The notes: generated by a model not told the origin, from the sequence alone. A DNA stretch of 64,000 bases from Lycorma delicatula (GCF_047948215.1 NC_134465.1:42693946-42757945), one strand, 5' to 3'; shown: positions 46,776-57,440, numbered from the stretch's first letter. Numbers and translations: made by a program.

Positions 46776-47049
46776 AGATTATGTAATCTTTCTTTTTCCT
46801 GTTTAGCCTCCGGTAACTACCGTTTAGATAATACTTAAGAGGATGAATGAGGATGATATGTATGAGTGTAAATGAAGTGTATAGTCTTGTACATTCTCAG
46901 TTCGACCATTCCTGAGATGTGTGATTAATTGAAACCCAACCACCAAAGAATACCGGTATCCACGATCTAGTATTCAAATCCGTGTAAAAATAACTGACTT
47001 TACTAGGACTTGAACGCTGGAACTCTCTACTTCCAAGATTATGTAATCT
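46776..47049 (-). mobile_element. 5'-truncated SINE1 with TSD
   Basis: Reverse-strand SINE1 from the tail (CCTGTTTAGCCTCCGGTAAC) through ATACCGGTATCCACGATCTA to the region just past the B box; the A box and head are missing. A perfect 14-bp TSD AGATTATGTAATCT (46776-46789, 47036-47049) shows that truncation happened at insertion and not by later deletion. Confidence 0.93.
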
Positions 47050-47499
47050 AGAAATAGATAATAATTAATAATAAATAGATAATTAATAATAAAATAAATA
47101 AAAATAAATAGATAATTATTATTACCATTTCATAACAAAACATGAATCGATGAATCGACTTCAGTTAACTAGTTAAGTCTTTTGTTCAGTGACTTATCGG
47201 CTTTATTCAGATTAGCTTTTTAATCCCCGTATTTCATTCCGAAATTCTAAGATTTTCAATTCTTATCCAATTTTCCACATATATATTTTCTTTGAATAAT
47301 TATATTAATGTAATTTCAGTGATATTTAGAACTGTTTTTAAAAAATAATAAAGTTTTTTGAATTATTAATCAAAGTATTATGTTGCATTTAAAAATTAAA
47401 TAATATCTTAAAAAATGTCTTTGAATTTTAATGCAAAAGTTAGACAAGATTTTTTTACATTTCAAATTTATTAAACCAGACTAGCTGTAAACCGCAGCT
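47050..47499. other. AT-rich DNA
   Basis: Simple AAT-type sequence at 47050-47120, otherwise nothing recognised. Confidence 0.5.
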
Positions 47500-48368
47500 A
47501 GGCCCTCCAGGCGGGGCTGTGCATTGCCAGAGGCCGGGATATCCTGGAGCGGATACGAAGAAGAATGGCGATACGTGTGGTCTCAGCCTGCCGTACCGTT
47601 CCGTTTGAAGCAGCTAATGGTCCTTGCCGGGCTTCCTCCTCTCGACCTGCTAGCCAAGGAGAGAACGGAGGGCAAGAACAGTAACGAGACTAGGCAAGAT
47701 CTGTTGGTTTCCTGGCAGAGTAGATGGGAGGATTCCCAAAAAGGGCGATGGACAAGAAGACTGCTGCCTAGCGTCCAAAACTGGGTGGGTTGAAGGAGTT
47801 GGACTTCTATCTCACCCGGTTCTTTAGTGGACACGGGTGTTTTAACTCCTATCTGTTTGAGAGGGGGAGGAGAGACAACCGTGAGTGCGTGTATTGGAAG
47901 GCAGCAGTCGATTCTGCCGAGCACACATTATTTTGTGCTCTAGATGGGAGCTTCTGAGAATGCAGGTAGTCCAAGAAGTGGATCCCATCTGAGAGATAAT
48001 GTTAAGAAGTGAGACGTCCTGGGCTGTCGTGGCCACGTTTATCAGGGCAGTAGTGAAAAAGAAAACCGAGGAGGAGCCAAGGTTTTATCCATAATTACCA
48101 ATAAGGTTGACGTAATAGAAATATGTTGAGTCGCAGACTACTATTGAAGTCGCAATATACCTACGTGTTCTTAAGGGGGCCTACACATGCCGAAGTAATC
48201 CCGAAGTAATGCCGGGGTGATTCCGGGATGCGTAGGGTTACTCCAAAGAGGGTGGTTTTAGTCGGTAGTCTGTTGATGGCGGTTGGATTAGACCACCAGC
48301 AGAAGTCCAACACTTCGTGCGTAAATGCATTTCCACCTCCATCCCAAAAAAAAGGCCCTCCAGGCGGG
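47500..48368 (+). pseudogene. R1-like LINE fragment with 16-bp TSD
   Basis: An 837-bp insert (47516-48352) between two copies of AGGCCCTCCAGGCGGG (47500-47515, 48353-48368). It encodes, over at least three frames, the C-terminal part of an R1-like polyprotein: 'RIRRRMAIRVVSACRTVPFE', then 'LAGLPPLDLLAKERTEGKNS', 'WQSRWEDSQKGRWTRRLLPS' with 'VQNWVG', then 'KELDFYLTRFFSGHGCFNSY' and 'DSAEHTLFCAL'. The 'R.A.RVVS.YRTVS..A' and 'W...KGRWT..LIP.......W' blocks are characteristic of this family. A 3' UTR of about 300 bases with GGTGGTTTTAGTCGGTAGTC follows, then an A-run. Frameshifts near 47610, 47790 and 47940 make it inactive. It is a different subfamily from the 44 kb fragment. Confidence 0.88.
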
Positions 48369-48419
48369 TTGCTCCGGCAGGCAGCGTTTTGTAATGGGAT
48401 TATTAGGTTCTAAAATTGA

Positions 48420-48580
48420 TTACCTCTTGTATAAAAATATTTTTTTTTTTTTTTGAATGATGATGAAAATTGATAAAACCTAATTTAAATTAGAAATTTT
48501 ACTCTAGAAGTTGATACTAACGAATCGGGATTTTCCGCTGGTGATCGGTACATTCCGGTACTAAGCTAACAAATACGTAC
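48420..48580. other. AT-rich spacer
   Basis: Nothing recognised. Confidence 0.4.
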
Positions 48581-48589
48581 ACACAGCCA

Positions 48590-49430
48590 TATGCAAAGGC
48601 CCATTAGTTGGGTAGGATATGTGCGTTTTGATCGACAAACTTTTACGATTCTTGAGGTAAAATCGTAATACAATTGCTATAGAATGTTTTTTTTCTGGAC
48701 GAAAAACTGTGATAAGTAATTTTCACAGGTCTCTTTTGAAACCAACATTACACTGTTAAGATGTTTTCGTAGAGACTGAATCAAATAGTAGTCTGAAAGT
48801 GGATATCAGACTATACGGTGGATTCATCAAAACTTCACACCCTTTCAGTTTTCGACGGGTCACCAAATATATATGGGAATCTGGATTTCCTGTCGATCCA
48901 GTTCTGATCGCTTTACCTCGACCGTCTGGCGTAATTTTTCCGATTATCAGTAGAGATTAGAATCGATCGTTTGACCGGGCGGCAGCAGATCACTCCTTTC
49001 CGATCCCACCATACACATAATATCGCTTTTTTTGACATCAATTCGGGCTTTGCCATCGTTTGTGGAGATTTTCACCTCGTTTCGACCGCGATCATTTCCA
49101 TATTACTGTAATACGCGATTCATTTTTTTTTTCGCCTGGATGAGCCGTTTAAGGAACTGTCCGATCTCATCCGTTTTAACAGCAATTCCCTGATGAAAAT
49201 TGGATCCATCCATAAGATTTTCATTTGGTAAATCGTATGGCACCCAAACATTGAGTTTTTTGTATCCAATTTTCTTCAAAATGTTTAAAACTGTTTGGTA
49301 GATGTTTAGTTCGTCACTGATATTATGACCGCTAATTAAAGCCGGTTGGTCTTGCTCATTTTTCCCATGATTCTTCAACTTTTTCAGACATCGGCTGAAC
49401 AGACCGAGGTTCATTATTGAAATCAAAATT
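48590..49430 (-). pseudogene. Second dead mariner transposase (mauritiana-like)
   Basis: The reverse strand has a 107-codon frame (49426-49103) with 'LKNHGKNEQDQPALISGHNI', 'TVLNILKKIGYKKLNVWVPY', 'DLPNENLMDGSN' and 'VKTDEIGQFLKRLIQAKKK'. It aligns with the mariner pattern 'KAGY.KKLDVWVPH.L...NL.DR...C..L..RN....FLKR..TGDEKW'. The first catalytic Asp block (TGDEKW) is replaced by QAKKKMN, so the triad is broken. Downstream, in broken frames, are 'KKAILCVWWDRKGVI' and a terminal 'TCENYLSQFFVQK' / 'KVCRSKRTYPTQ' that match the C-terminal half. This is a different mariner lineage from the 9.2 kb copy. Terminal repeats were not identified. Confidence 0.78.
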
Positions 49431-49930
49431 TAAGGATTGAAAACGCTAGAATCACATTCATTTCAGACTTTCTTATACGTAACATACGAATAAATATCAC
49501 AAATATTTTAGCAGCTTGAATATTTCTGTACTAAACTTTCTGAACGTACGTAATTGAAAACTATGATTCTATAACAAGCAGAAAAAATAAAATAAAAAGA
49601 AAAAATTTGACCTAAATCTTCAACTCAAGATAGAAATAACCGTTTCTTCTTAGTAAATTTACCAAGAACCAACCAGTAACTTTTAAATAAATAAACTAAT
49701 ATAATCATAACCTTTCTAAAGATACTCAGTGATGTGTAATCTTTCAAAACCACCAAAATGTTACCAGATATGATTAATAATCAGAGTTAAGTGATCGTAG
49801 AGCTATCTACTGGGAGAATACGAAGAAACGTTCTCCAACCCTAACGTTTATTTTTTTTTTTTTTTATTAAAAAATTAATCCGTTATCTCAGTCGTTAATC
49901 TTTTTGTTTACGTATTACATAAAAAATGGC
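49431..49930. other. AT-rich DNA, nothing recognised
   Basis: No supported feature. Confidence 0.45.
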
Positions 49931-49934
49931 AAAC

Positions 49935-50096
49935 CGATTTTTTTTTCGTTTAACCTCCGGGACCACCGTTAGGTATTGCATCAGAGGATGAGATGAATGA
50001 TTTGTAGCGTGTGAGAAAATGCCATGTCTGACTGGGATTCGAATCTGGGACCTCGGTTGAAATGCCGAGACGCTATCACTCGTGACATGGAGGCAG
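49935..50096 (-). mobile_element. SINE2 copy
   Basis: Reverse-strand copy. T-run, then GTTTAACCTCCGGGACCACC (tail), TTAGGTATTGCATCAGAGGA, GATTTGTAGCGTGTGAGAAA, the B box complement GGGATTCGAATC and the head complement CGAGACGCTATCACTCGTGA. No clear TSD. Confidence 0.88.
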
Positions 50097-51120
50097 GCAT
50101 ACAGACTGTATTAGATGTATTTACCTTTACTTCATTCCTCAAAATTCTTTCGGAAATGATTATAGTGTATTAGAGTTTTTAATACCAACAGGATAATTGA
50201 ATGAAAATTTACACGGAAATTTTCAGCGAAAATTTATTTAAAAAAAAATTATAAATAGGTTTTTTAATATAACGAAAAGCATATTTTTAACTCCTTTTTG
50301 TATTTTAAGAAAAAAATTAGAAACCCGGCTGTATAGTCTAGTTATTATGTTTATTGTATGGCCATCGGATAGGAAATTCCTTCAATTATTACACAGTTCC
50401 CCGGCATTAACAACGGTTAAGAGATCCAGCGGCTTTACGGTTCAAAATCTTCAACTGAACAACTAAATCTAGTTCAATTGAACAAACGATGTAATAAATC
50501 GCTCGAAATAAATAGATTTGCTTACAGGAAACCGTTTCGTTGTAAAACTTCAATGACGTAGAAGGAGAACTGATCTCATTAAGTGTTTGAAATATTTCGG
50601 TCTGAGCCGTAATGTCAGAATTTCTTTTTAAGTCGCTTTATTCAGTTTTTATCGTTGAAATGGGGAAGGCTCGACTCTCCCGTGAAGGTGGATTCTAAAA
50701 CGGACTAAATTTTATGCCGATGACTGTACAATGAGTACTTTTTGTTTGTCGTAAACGAGGAATAGCTAAAAGATCACTGGGACGTCGAAAACCGATTTTG
50801 CCGCCTAAAATGCGAAACTTATTATAGAGTTAATTTAATTTGTTTCCTTTTTTAAAGCCACTGCTAGGCTGATAAGTCTAGTGCCTTTTTGCCCAATTAT
50901 AGACATGAGAGATGACGTTTTGTGCACCGTGTGAAAAATGTCAAGTCGTTAACAATTCGCGATGGAGGTCGGAAATTATGCTGATATAAATAAGTTTATT
51001 TTAAAAATAAAATATATTGGTAGCAAGTAAAAACTTTACTATCGGGTCAATCTTAGTTATTAGAATGAGATAAGGGTAGCCGATGAACTCTGGAATAGGG
51101 TTTATTAGGCCGTGTTCATC
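50097..51120. other. No supported gene
   Basis: AT-rich with no recognised repeat or coding region. A tRNA-like B box is not evident in the 50860-50990 part despite a SINE-like wording. Confidence 0.4.
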
Positions 51121-52477
51121 CTCTAAACCATTGATTCCCAAAGTGGTCCAGGTGGACCCCGAGGGGTCCACGGGAGACTTGACAGGGGTCTACGTTGGCG
51201 TGATAAAAAAATGGGGGTTCACAATTCGTAAGCGGGGGCCCACGAAAATTCATCTGGTTTCGATAGTGAAGAACTAAAATGTTGGCTTGACTTTGCGTAT
51301 CAATCTAGGCAGCGACTGTAACTTACAATTACAAGGGGACAGTCTCAATTTAATAAAAACAAAGGGTGTAATTTCAGCTTTTCTTGGAAAATTGAAATTC
51401 ATGAAGCAAAATATTAGTCGGCGCGTATTTTCCCAGTTTTCAAACTTGTCACAGGTAGAATGCCTTGATGAGGATATTCAGACACACGTTCAACATTTAA
51501 TCGCCCTGCATGATGACTTCAAAATCAGATTTTAAGATATTCTGACGATGGAAATACCACCACGGATCATAAATCCATTTGATGAAACGGAAGTGAAGAA
51601 TGTAATATTACAAGAGGAGCTACTCGAGCTTAGCACTAATGAGGTGCTGAAGGTGAAATTTAAAAGAGGGTATCAAACATTTTGGCTGCAGGCAGAAATA
51701 CCAGAAAAATATCCTGGACTGTGGGGAATTGTGAGAAAGCTTTTGATAGCGTTTCCCTCGTCATATCTTGTCGAAAAAAGTTTTAGTGTCGTTACAAACC
51801 TTTTATCAAAAAAAAGGAGCAGATTCAATATCACATAACGGGGAGATTTGCGCTTATTCCTAACAAAACTTTAGTCAAATATTGATAATTTGTGTCAATC
51901 CATCAAGTACATCCCTCCCATTAAAATTGTAACTATTTTGTGATTGTCATTGTAGAAGTTACATTACGTTATTAACGTTTAATTTTAATTATATTACGAC
52001 AATTTTATTGTGTTACTTTGCAATATGATAACAGTAATAATTAATAGCGTAATGATTACATATTTGAATAAATGCAACACAAAAAATATACTATTTTTCT
52101 TTTGCTTTTTACCACTCTGAATGGGAATTTTTCTAAATAAAATAAGTGAGAATTGATTGCTTTCCTGTGCTGTGAGTAGATGTCAAAAATGTAAAGTTGG
52201 ATGGAAGCATTTTGTTTTGATCGGCCAACTTTATTTTTTTGACATCCACTCACAGCACAGTCGATCAAAAATTAACCAATCGATTCCCACTTTTTTTCGG
52301 AAGCTGTTAGTTCGTGGGACTTAGCCGTAACGCAAATTTTCACAGTTAGATCTAATCTTCACATTTTCCGTCGACTGGAAATATGGTAGAAATGTAGCTG
52401 CAGGGGGTCCACCGGAACCAGCAAAATTTTGAAAGTGGTCTATGAGAAAAACAAGTTTGGGAACCTCTGCTCTAAAC
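51121..52477 (+). mobile_element. hAT transposon with intact ends and 8-bp TSD
   Basis: Flanked by CTCTAAAC at 51121-51128 and 52470-52477, the 8-bp TSD typical of hAT. The ends are inverted: CATTGATTCCCAAA at the left, and CAGAGGTTCCCAAACTTG on the complement of the right. Inside, one forward frame broken by in-frame stops (51533, 51836, about 51872) encodes the C-terminal part of a ZBED5/SCAND3-like transposase. Visible pieces are 'LQLQGDSLNLIKTKGVISAF', 'EVKNVILQEELLELSTNE', 'FWLQAEIPEKYPGLWGIVRK', 'AFPSSYLVEKSFSVVTNLLS' (the hAT dimerisation signature) and 'RGDLRLFLTKL'. The DNA-binding and catalytic N-terminal two thirds are missing, so this is an internally deleted, non-autonomous derivative of 1341 bp. 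Confidence 0.93.
52166..52259. repeat. Inverted repeat inside the hAT element
   Basis: Arms 52166-52200 (TGTGCTGTGAGTAGATGTCA ...) and 52225-52259 (... TGACATCCACTCACAGCACA) are nearly perfect reverse complements of 35 bases, with a 24-base loop. Non-coding 3' part of the element. Confidence 0.9.
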
Positions 52478-52969
52478 TATTGTATACTTTATAATGACGT
52501 AAGTTTTAAATTTAATTGTAATAATAAAATTCTTGCTAACTAAAAATCATACTTAGTAAACGTTCCTAAAAAAATTCCGGAATAACTCTTAACGGAAACA
52601 GATTGTGTTGGATGATTCAAGAGAAGAAATTGCAGGAAGAATGGAAATTAATAAAAAAAATAAAAATAAAATAATTCAGCAGTAGGAAAGTATCAAGGCT
52701 TCTTTCAGACAATGGACGTCCATTCTTGATCGGGCAATCGTAATATTTAAATCGGTAATGAATACAGCTGGTAAAGAGAATTTAAGTTATATTGAAAATT
52801 ATTCGGCAATTCTTCGAGAGTTAACATTAAGAAACGTTTTAAATAAATATTTTTCCCGAAAAACTTTGTTTTTAAGTTAAGGTTAGCGAAGTATTTCGTT
52901 CTCCATTTCTGTTTGAAGGATTAAATAAAGCTCTACAAAAATTACTGAGCCGTACTAAAATTACCGTAC

Positions 52970-53135
52970 TAATTATTTTAATTATCCGAATAAAAGGGTG
53001 AATTAGATGGTTTTATATGGTTTTTTGACCTGGAAAAATGATAAAATATGTCCTAGAACTATATCCTTTGTAATTTTCGAGCAAATCTGTTGTAAATCCT
53101 AGAAATTAATGTTGAAAAATACACTTTAAATTTCT
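52970..53135 (+). repeat. Diverged repeat B fragment
   Basis: GGTTTTTTGACCTGGAAAAA, GATAAAATATGTCCTAGAAC and GTAATTTTCGAGCAAATC follow the order of the central part of repeat B (TTTTGACCTGAAAAATCG, AATAAAATAGGTCCCAG, GTAGTTTTTGATAAAT). Degraded; edges uncertain. Confidence 0.45.
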
Positions 53136-54119
53136 CATAAACTTTTAGGAGTTTTCTTAAACTTCTTACGAATATTAAAACATTTTAAATGTTTTGTGGA
53201 GAGGTAAATTCTTAGAAATTTATGTAAATAAAATCAGTAATAAACGGAAGTTTCAGAATATTCGTGTTAAATTCGAAATAAAACAGAGATTTAAATTTTG
53301 CTAAAAACTGTAACAATTTTAAACGTTTTTTCTTAAGCAAAATTGAAATTTGAAAAATTTAGGCATCAACAGATACGGTTATTAACCCGGTGGAAATTGG
53401 GGATATATGAAAAGATACCGTGCCTTCCCAGGCGCGGATCTAATTACTGAATTTGGGGTGGCTCTGGGGCAAGGAGTCATATTTTCCTTCTCCCTTTATT
53501 TTGGTCGGGTATAATATTTCATACACTTTTATCGGATACATATTAAAATCTGAACTATTTTTAAACACGAAAAACCGTTTAACCGATTATTAGTATTGCT
53601 CTAAAACAGACAAAAAGGGACGGGTTTGGGAAAACCAAAAAAGCGTTTAAGTTTCTTCGATTTGATTTGAGTTTATACAAAATTAAGCTGCGAGTTATTC
53701 GAAGCGACTTTCACGGGGACTCTAGAAGTTAAATTAATATTGAACTCGGACTGTATATTCCTAACAGCTTCTATCAAAATTACCACAATATAAAATGGGT
53801 TAAAAAAATAATAAGATGAAGCTTTAAATTAAATTGATTTTTATTTCTATAATTATATTTAATTCATTACGATCCGAAATTTTACACATTTTATTTCATT
53901 CAATAATCTATTTACAAAATAAATTCGTCTCGACACAAATTAGCATACCGATGGATAACGCGATTTATATCCATTTGCATATCCTTATGAATATACATTA
54001 CAGCAAGTGACGTCAGCCTCTCTTAATTACTTATTATGAAAAAAATATATATTCACATTAATTAGAGTTGCAACTGGTTATTTTGACGATCCAGTATTGG
54101 TAAAAAGTTTCAATTCTTT
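53136..54119. other. AT-rich DNA; possible element end at 53.43 kb
   Basis: No gene. CAGGCGCGGATCTAATTACT and GGGGTGGCTCTGGGGC near 53430-53475 look like the end of a hAT-type element, but no partner end or transposase was found. Confidence 0.35.
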
Positions 54120-54124
54120 TCATC

Positions 54125-54258
54125 TGTCTTTTCAAAATGAAAGGCCTTCTGGCCTTTGTGGGGAGCCATGGTTTTGCCACTGGCCTGACCGGGATTCGAA
54201 CCGGGGACATCCGCACGAAATGCCGAGACGCTACCTAACCAGCCACGGAGATCGGTAA
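54125..54258 (-). mobile_element. Variant SINE: SINE2-type head, different body
   Basis: On the reverse strand the head reads CCGATCTCCGTGGCTGGTTA, GTAGCGTCTCGGCATTTCG and the B box GGTTCGAATCCCGGTCAGG, as in SINE2. The sequence after the B box, CCAGTGGCAAAACCATGGCT and CCCACAAAGGCCAGAAGGCC, is unlike the SINE2 body and lacks its tail. Only copy in the window. Confidence 0.65.
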
Positions 54259-55735
54259 AATATTTTTTAAATTTTAAATAGTATCTTCGTTTTCCTGTTG
54301 AGATAAAAGTATTTTGTGATTTTATTTGTAAAGGATGGATTTCTTATTAAATGTTTTCGTATGCGTTAAAGAAAATAAATATTGAAAAAGTTTTCTCATA
54401 AAAACCTGGTAAGTACATGTACGTATTACTTATCCTTAGTGCATGCGCATGTGTGTTATAAAAGTTTGTTTTTCTATTTTTAATTTACCAAATATTTAAC
54501 AAAATTCACAGATAAAGCGGCTTTGCTATTGTAAATAATTAATTAAATAAATTTTTTTTAATAAAACATAATTTTTAATATTCCATTTCAAAATGTTATA
54601 AATATTTTATAAAAGAAAAAAAAAACCAACTAAAATTGCGATAAAAAGTATACTTAAACAAGGAAAGAAAGTAAAATGAAGTACTGAAAATATACCCTTT
54701 TAAAAATTAATTTAATAATACAATATGCAAAGTGTAATCATTTCTACACTAAATGCTAATCTAACGAAAACTCCTCCCTTCTGTCATCATATTTACCTCG
54801 CTCTTTTTCCTACTGCTGCTATGTCATTTATTAAAGTAAAGCAATTTAAATGTCCTGCTTTGAAAAACAGTATTCCAGTTCAACGCAGATGTTTTCAAAT
54901 AATTACCTTTCTCATTTCGTATTGAAATGACCTTTTAATTATTAATAAGCTCGCTTAAAAGTCTTCAACTAACGTATTTAAAAATAAATAACTGAAATTT
55001 AAAAGGAGTTTTACAATTCTTACTTAAATATAAGCTATTATAAATATACTATTGCATAAAAACTATAGATCGTTTATTTTATTGAGATGCTCGAACTCTA
55101 TAACGTAAGTTATAGGTAGGTTGAATCGTATAGTTGCCTTGCTCATTTGCTAATCGAATATCTTTATGATCCTCTGACGGCTAATCTTCATTACATTCCG
55201 TACAGTATTAAAAATAGACTATAAAATACATTACCGTATATTTTATTACGAGTAAATAAAAATATTTTCTTATTGTTTGGAGATAATAATTCGATTTTGT
55301 GTAAACTCGCTAACAGATATAAAAAAAAACTACTTTTAAAATTGGAAATTAACTTGCTGATGATTTATTTATCAAATAGCACCGGTTTTATTATATAATG
55401 TACTATCTACAATGCATTTCATAAATAAATTCTTCAAAGTTATTTATCGTTGAAAAATTATATACTGTGAATCACAGTATAGTGAGTTGTGTGAATCACA
55501 GTCAGTTGGTGTGGAAGCTTTCAACACTAATATTGTATTTTTATAATGGTCTGTTTAAAATTATGTAATTTTTCTTTTATCGATTTACTTCTCTATTAAT
55601 ACCGAAATTTGATAGCCCCCTCCCCCGAATTATTCTTCGTACAATATTTTCCCTATAATAAAAGAGTACAAATTGAAATAATAAAACTTGTAATAAAATA
55701 CGAAAAAATATCTTCTATTTAAGCTTTGACTCTCT
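54259..55735. other. AT-rich DNA, nothing recognised
   Basis: No supported gene. The 66-codon forward frame 54725-54925 has no recognised domain. A short direct repeat of TGAATCACAGT lies at about 55468-55503. Confidence 0.45.
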
Positions 55736-55737
55736 TT

Positions 55738-55766
55738 TTCTGTTTAGCCTTCCGAACCGCAGTAAG

Positions 55767-55797
<31 letters not shown>

Positions 55798-56230
55798 TGT
55801 AAATGAAGTGTAGTCTTGTACAGTCTCAGGTCGACCGTTCTTGAGATGTGTGGTTAATTGAAATCCGGCCAGCAAAGAACAGCGGTATCCACGATCTAGT
55901 ACTCAAATCGGTATAAAAGTTCCTTTACTAGGATATTACGTTATTTACTAGGATAAGTGCCTTTACTAGGATTCGAACCATATAACTGGATACCGGTGTT
56001 CTTTGGTGGTTGGGTTTCAATTAACCACACATCTCAGGAATGGTCGAACTGAGAATGTAAAAGACTACACTTCATTTACATTCATACATATCATCCTCAT
56101 TGATCCTCTGAAGAATTATCTAAACGGCAGTTACCGGAGGCAAAACAGGAAAAAGAAAGAAAGAACCTTATAACTGTCGACTTCGAAAATCATCTGTTTG
56201 CGATGACGATTTCACCGCTAGATCGACCTA
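55738..56230 (-). mobile_element. SINE1 copy interrupted by another SINE1
   Basis: Left part 55738-55987 is the tail (TCTGTTTAGCCTTCCGAACC), a TA microsatellite (55769-55793), GGTTAATTGAAATCCGGCCA and the B box region (TTTACTAGGATTCGAACCAT). Right part 56163-56230 is the head, with TCGACTTCGAAAATCATCTG and ACCGCTAGATCGACC. The two halves are separated by a forward SINE1 fragment. Confidence 0.85.
55988..56162 (+). mobile_element. 5'-truncated SINE1 inserted in SINE1, with TSD
   Basis: Begins within the SINE1 body (GGATACCGGTGTTCTTTGGT), continues through AACCACACATCTCAGGAATG and ends ACCGGAGGCAAAACAGGAAA plus A/G tail. The flanks GAACCATATAACT (55975-55987) and GAACCTTATAACT (56163-56175) are a 13-bp TSD with one mismatch, made of host SINE1 sequence. 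Confidence 0.92.
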
Positions 56231-57220
56231 AGTAAGAGGTTATAGAAACGTCGACATTTTCAAAAACTCCGATACCGAGATTCTTTTCCGATTTCTTTTC
56301 AGTTGCATCAGCGAATGAACTATAACTGGTAAAATAAAAAAAAAGACTCAAATCACTTGTCATATAATTAACATGTGATGATTAATATCGGGTAATAAAT
56401 AAATTATAAATGATGGAGTAATAATGAAAATAAATAAAAACTTTTATCTTAACTTCCTTTGCGTAATGAAAAAAATCTGACCGAAGCTGGTAAGCCAGAT
56501 ATTTAACGCGTTAAAATATTTTACTCGTTTAGTTGGATTCAATTGTAAATAAATTTAGCTCGCCAAACTTGTCTTTTCCATCTTACCGACTTACTGTATA
56601 ATTTTTTATTCGGTTCATTAAGTAACAATATGTTTTATTTACATTAATTTATCTCTTTACTTTTTGATATTGGTTTTCGTCCTTCACATCCTTTCCCGTA
56701 ATAAATTTATACTAATGAAAATATAAACAAAAGTTACGATTTAAGTAAATTAAACGCTTAAAATACGTGGAAATATTCAAAACTGGTACTATCTTGGAAA
56801 AGTTTTCCATAAATTAAAATTTATTTAAAATTTCTTTTTAATTTTGTTATCGTAAAAAATATTAAGAAAATGGGAAAGGCGTTGTTAAATTTTCTCTGTT
56901 TATCTTTCCTCCGTTTATAATTCTTAATGAGTCGCATGAATTATTTGTAGAATAATCGCACGTACCGAATTGAAGATTTTTATTTCAGCCGATAGAGGTT
57001 ACACTAAAACCAAACAGACGCCAGACGTGTACGCAAATACGAATGGACAGAATTTACCTAACGTCTTTTTTTAATTCCTCACCGTTTTATGATCCACTGA
57101 TCATAAAAAAAAAGAGTGTAATCTCTTCAAAAAAGAGTGTATAGATGATCTTTGTACGTTTACTAATAAATATTTGGCGCACTTTTTTGCCTTCTTTATT
57201 ATACTCTTATTACCCTCTTA
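56231..57220. other. AT-rich DNA, nothing recognised
   Basis: No supported feature. Confidence 0.45.
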
Positions 57221-57224
57221 GCCA

Positions 57225-57440
57225 AAACCAAGGCCCTCGGACTTAGGTCAGTCCAGCCGAACCGCGGAGCCAACTCAGGGGCTCCTCGGGGTCTCCAAGG
57301 AGACCCCGAGGAGCCTCACGGGGTAGGCTCCTTGGAGCCTACCCCGTGGTCGCAGAGCTCGCTTCGCTCGCCATTTCCAATCTGCCATCCTTGGGACCGG
57401 CACACTAGACACCCGCAGAGCTTATTTCGGTCACCATTTC
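57225..57440. repeat. GC-rich block with two perfect hairpins
   Basis: Hairpin 1: GGCTCCTCGGGGTCTCC (57280-57296) pairs perfectly with 57299-57315 around AA. Hairpin 2: CACGGGGTAGGCTCC (57317-57331) pairs perfectly with 57334-57348 around TT. They are separated by one base. The surrounding ~200 bases (CAGAGCTCGCTTCGCTCGCC, GGGACCGGCACACTAGACAC) are strikingly GC-rich for this window. No coding frame. Probably the end of a mobile element of unknown class. Confidence 0.9.
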
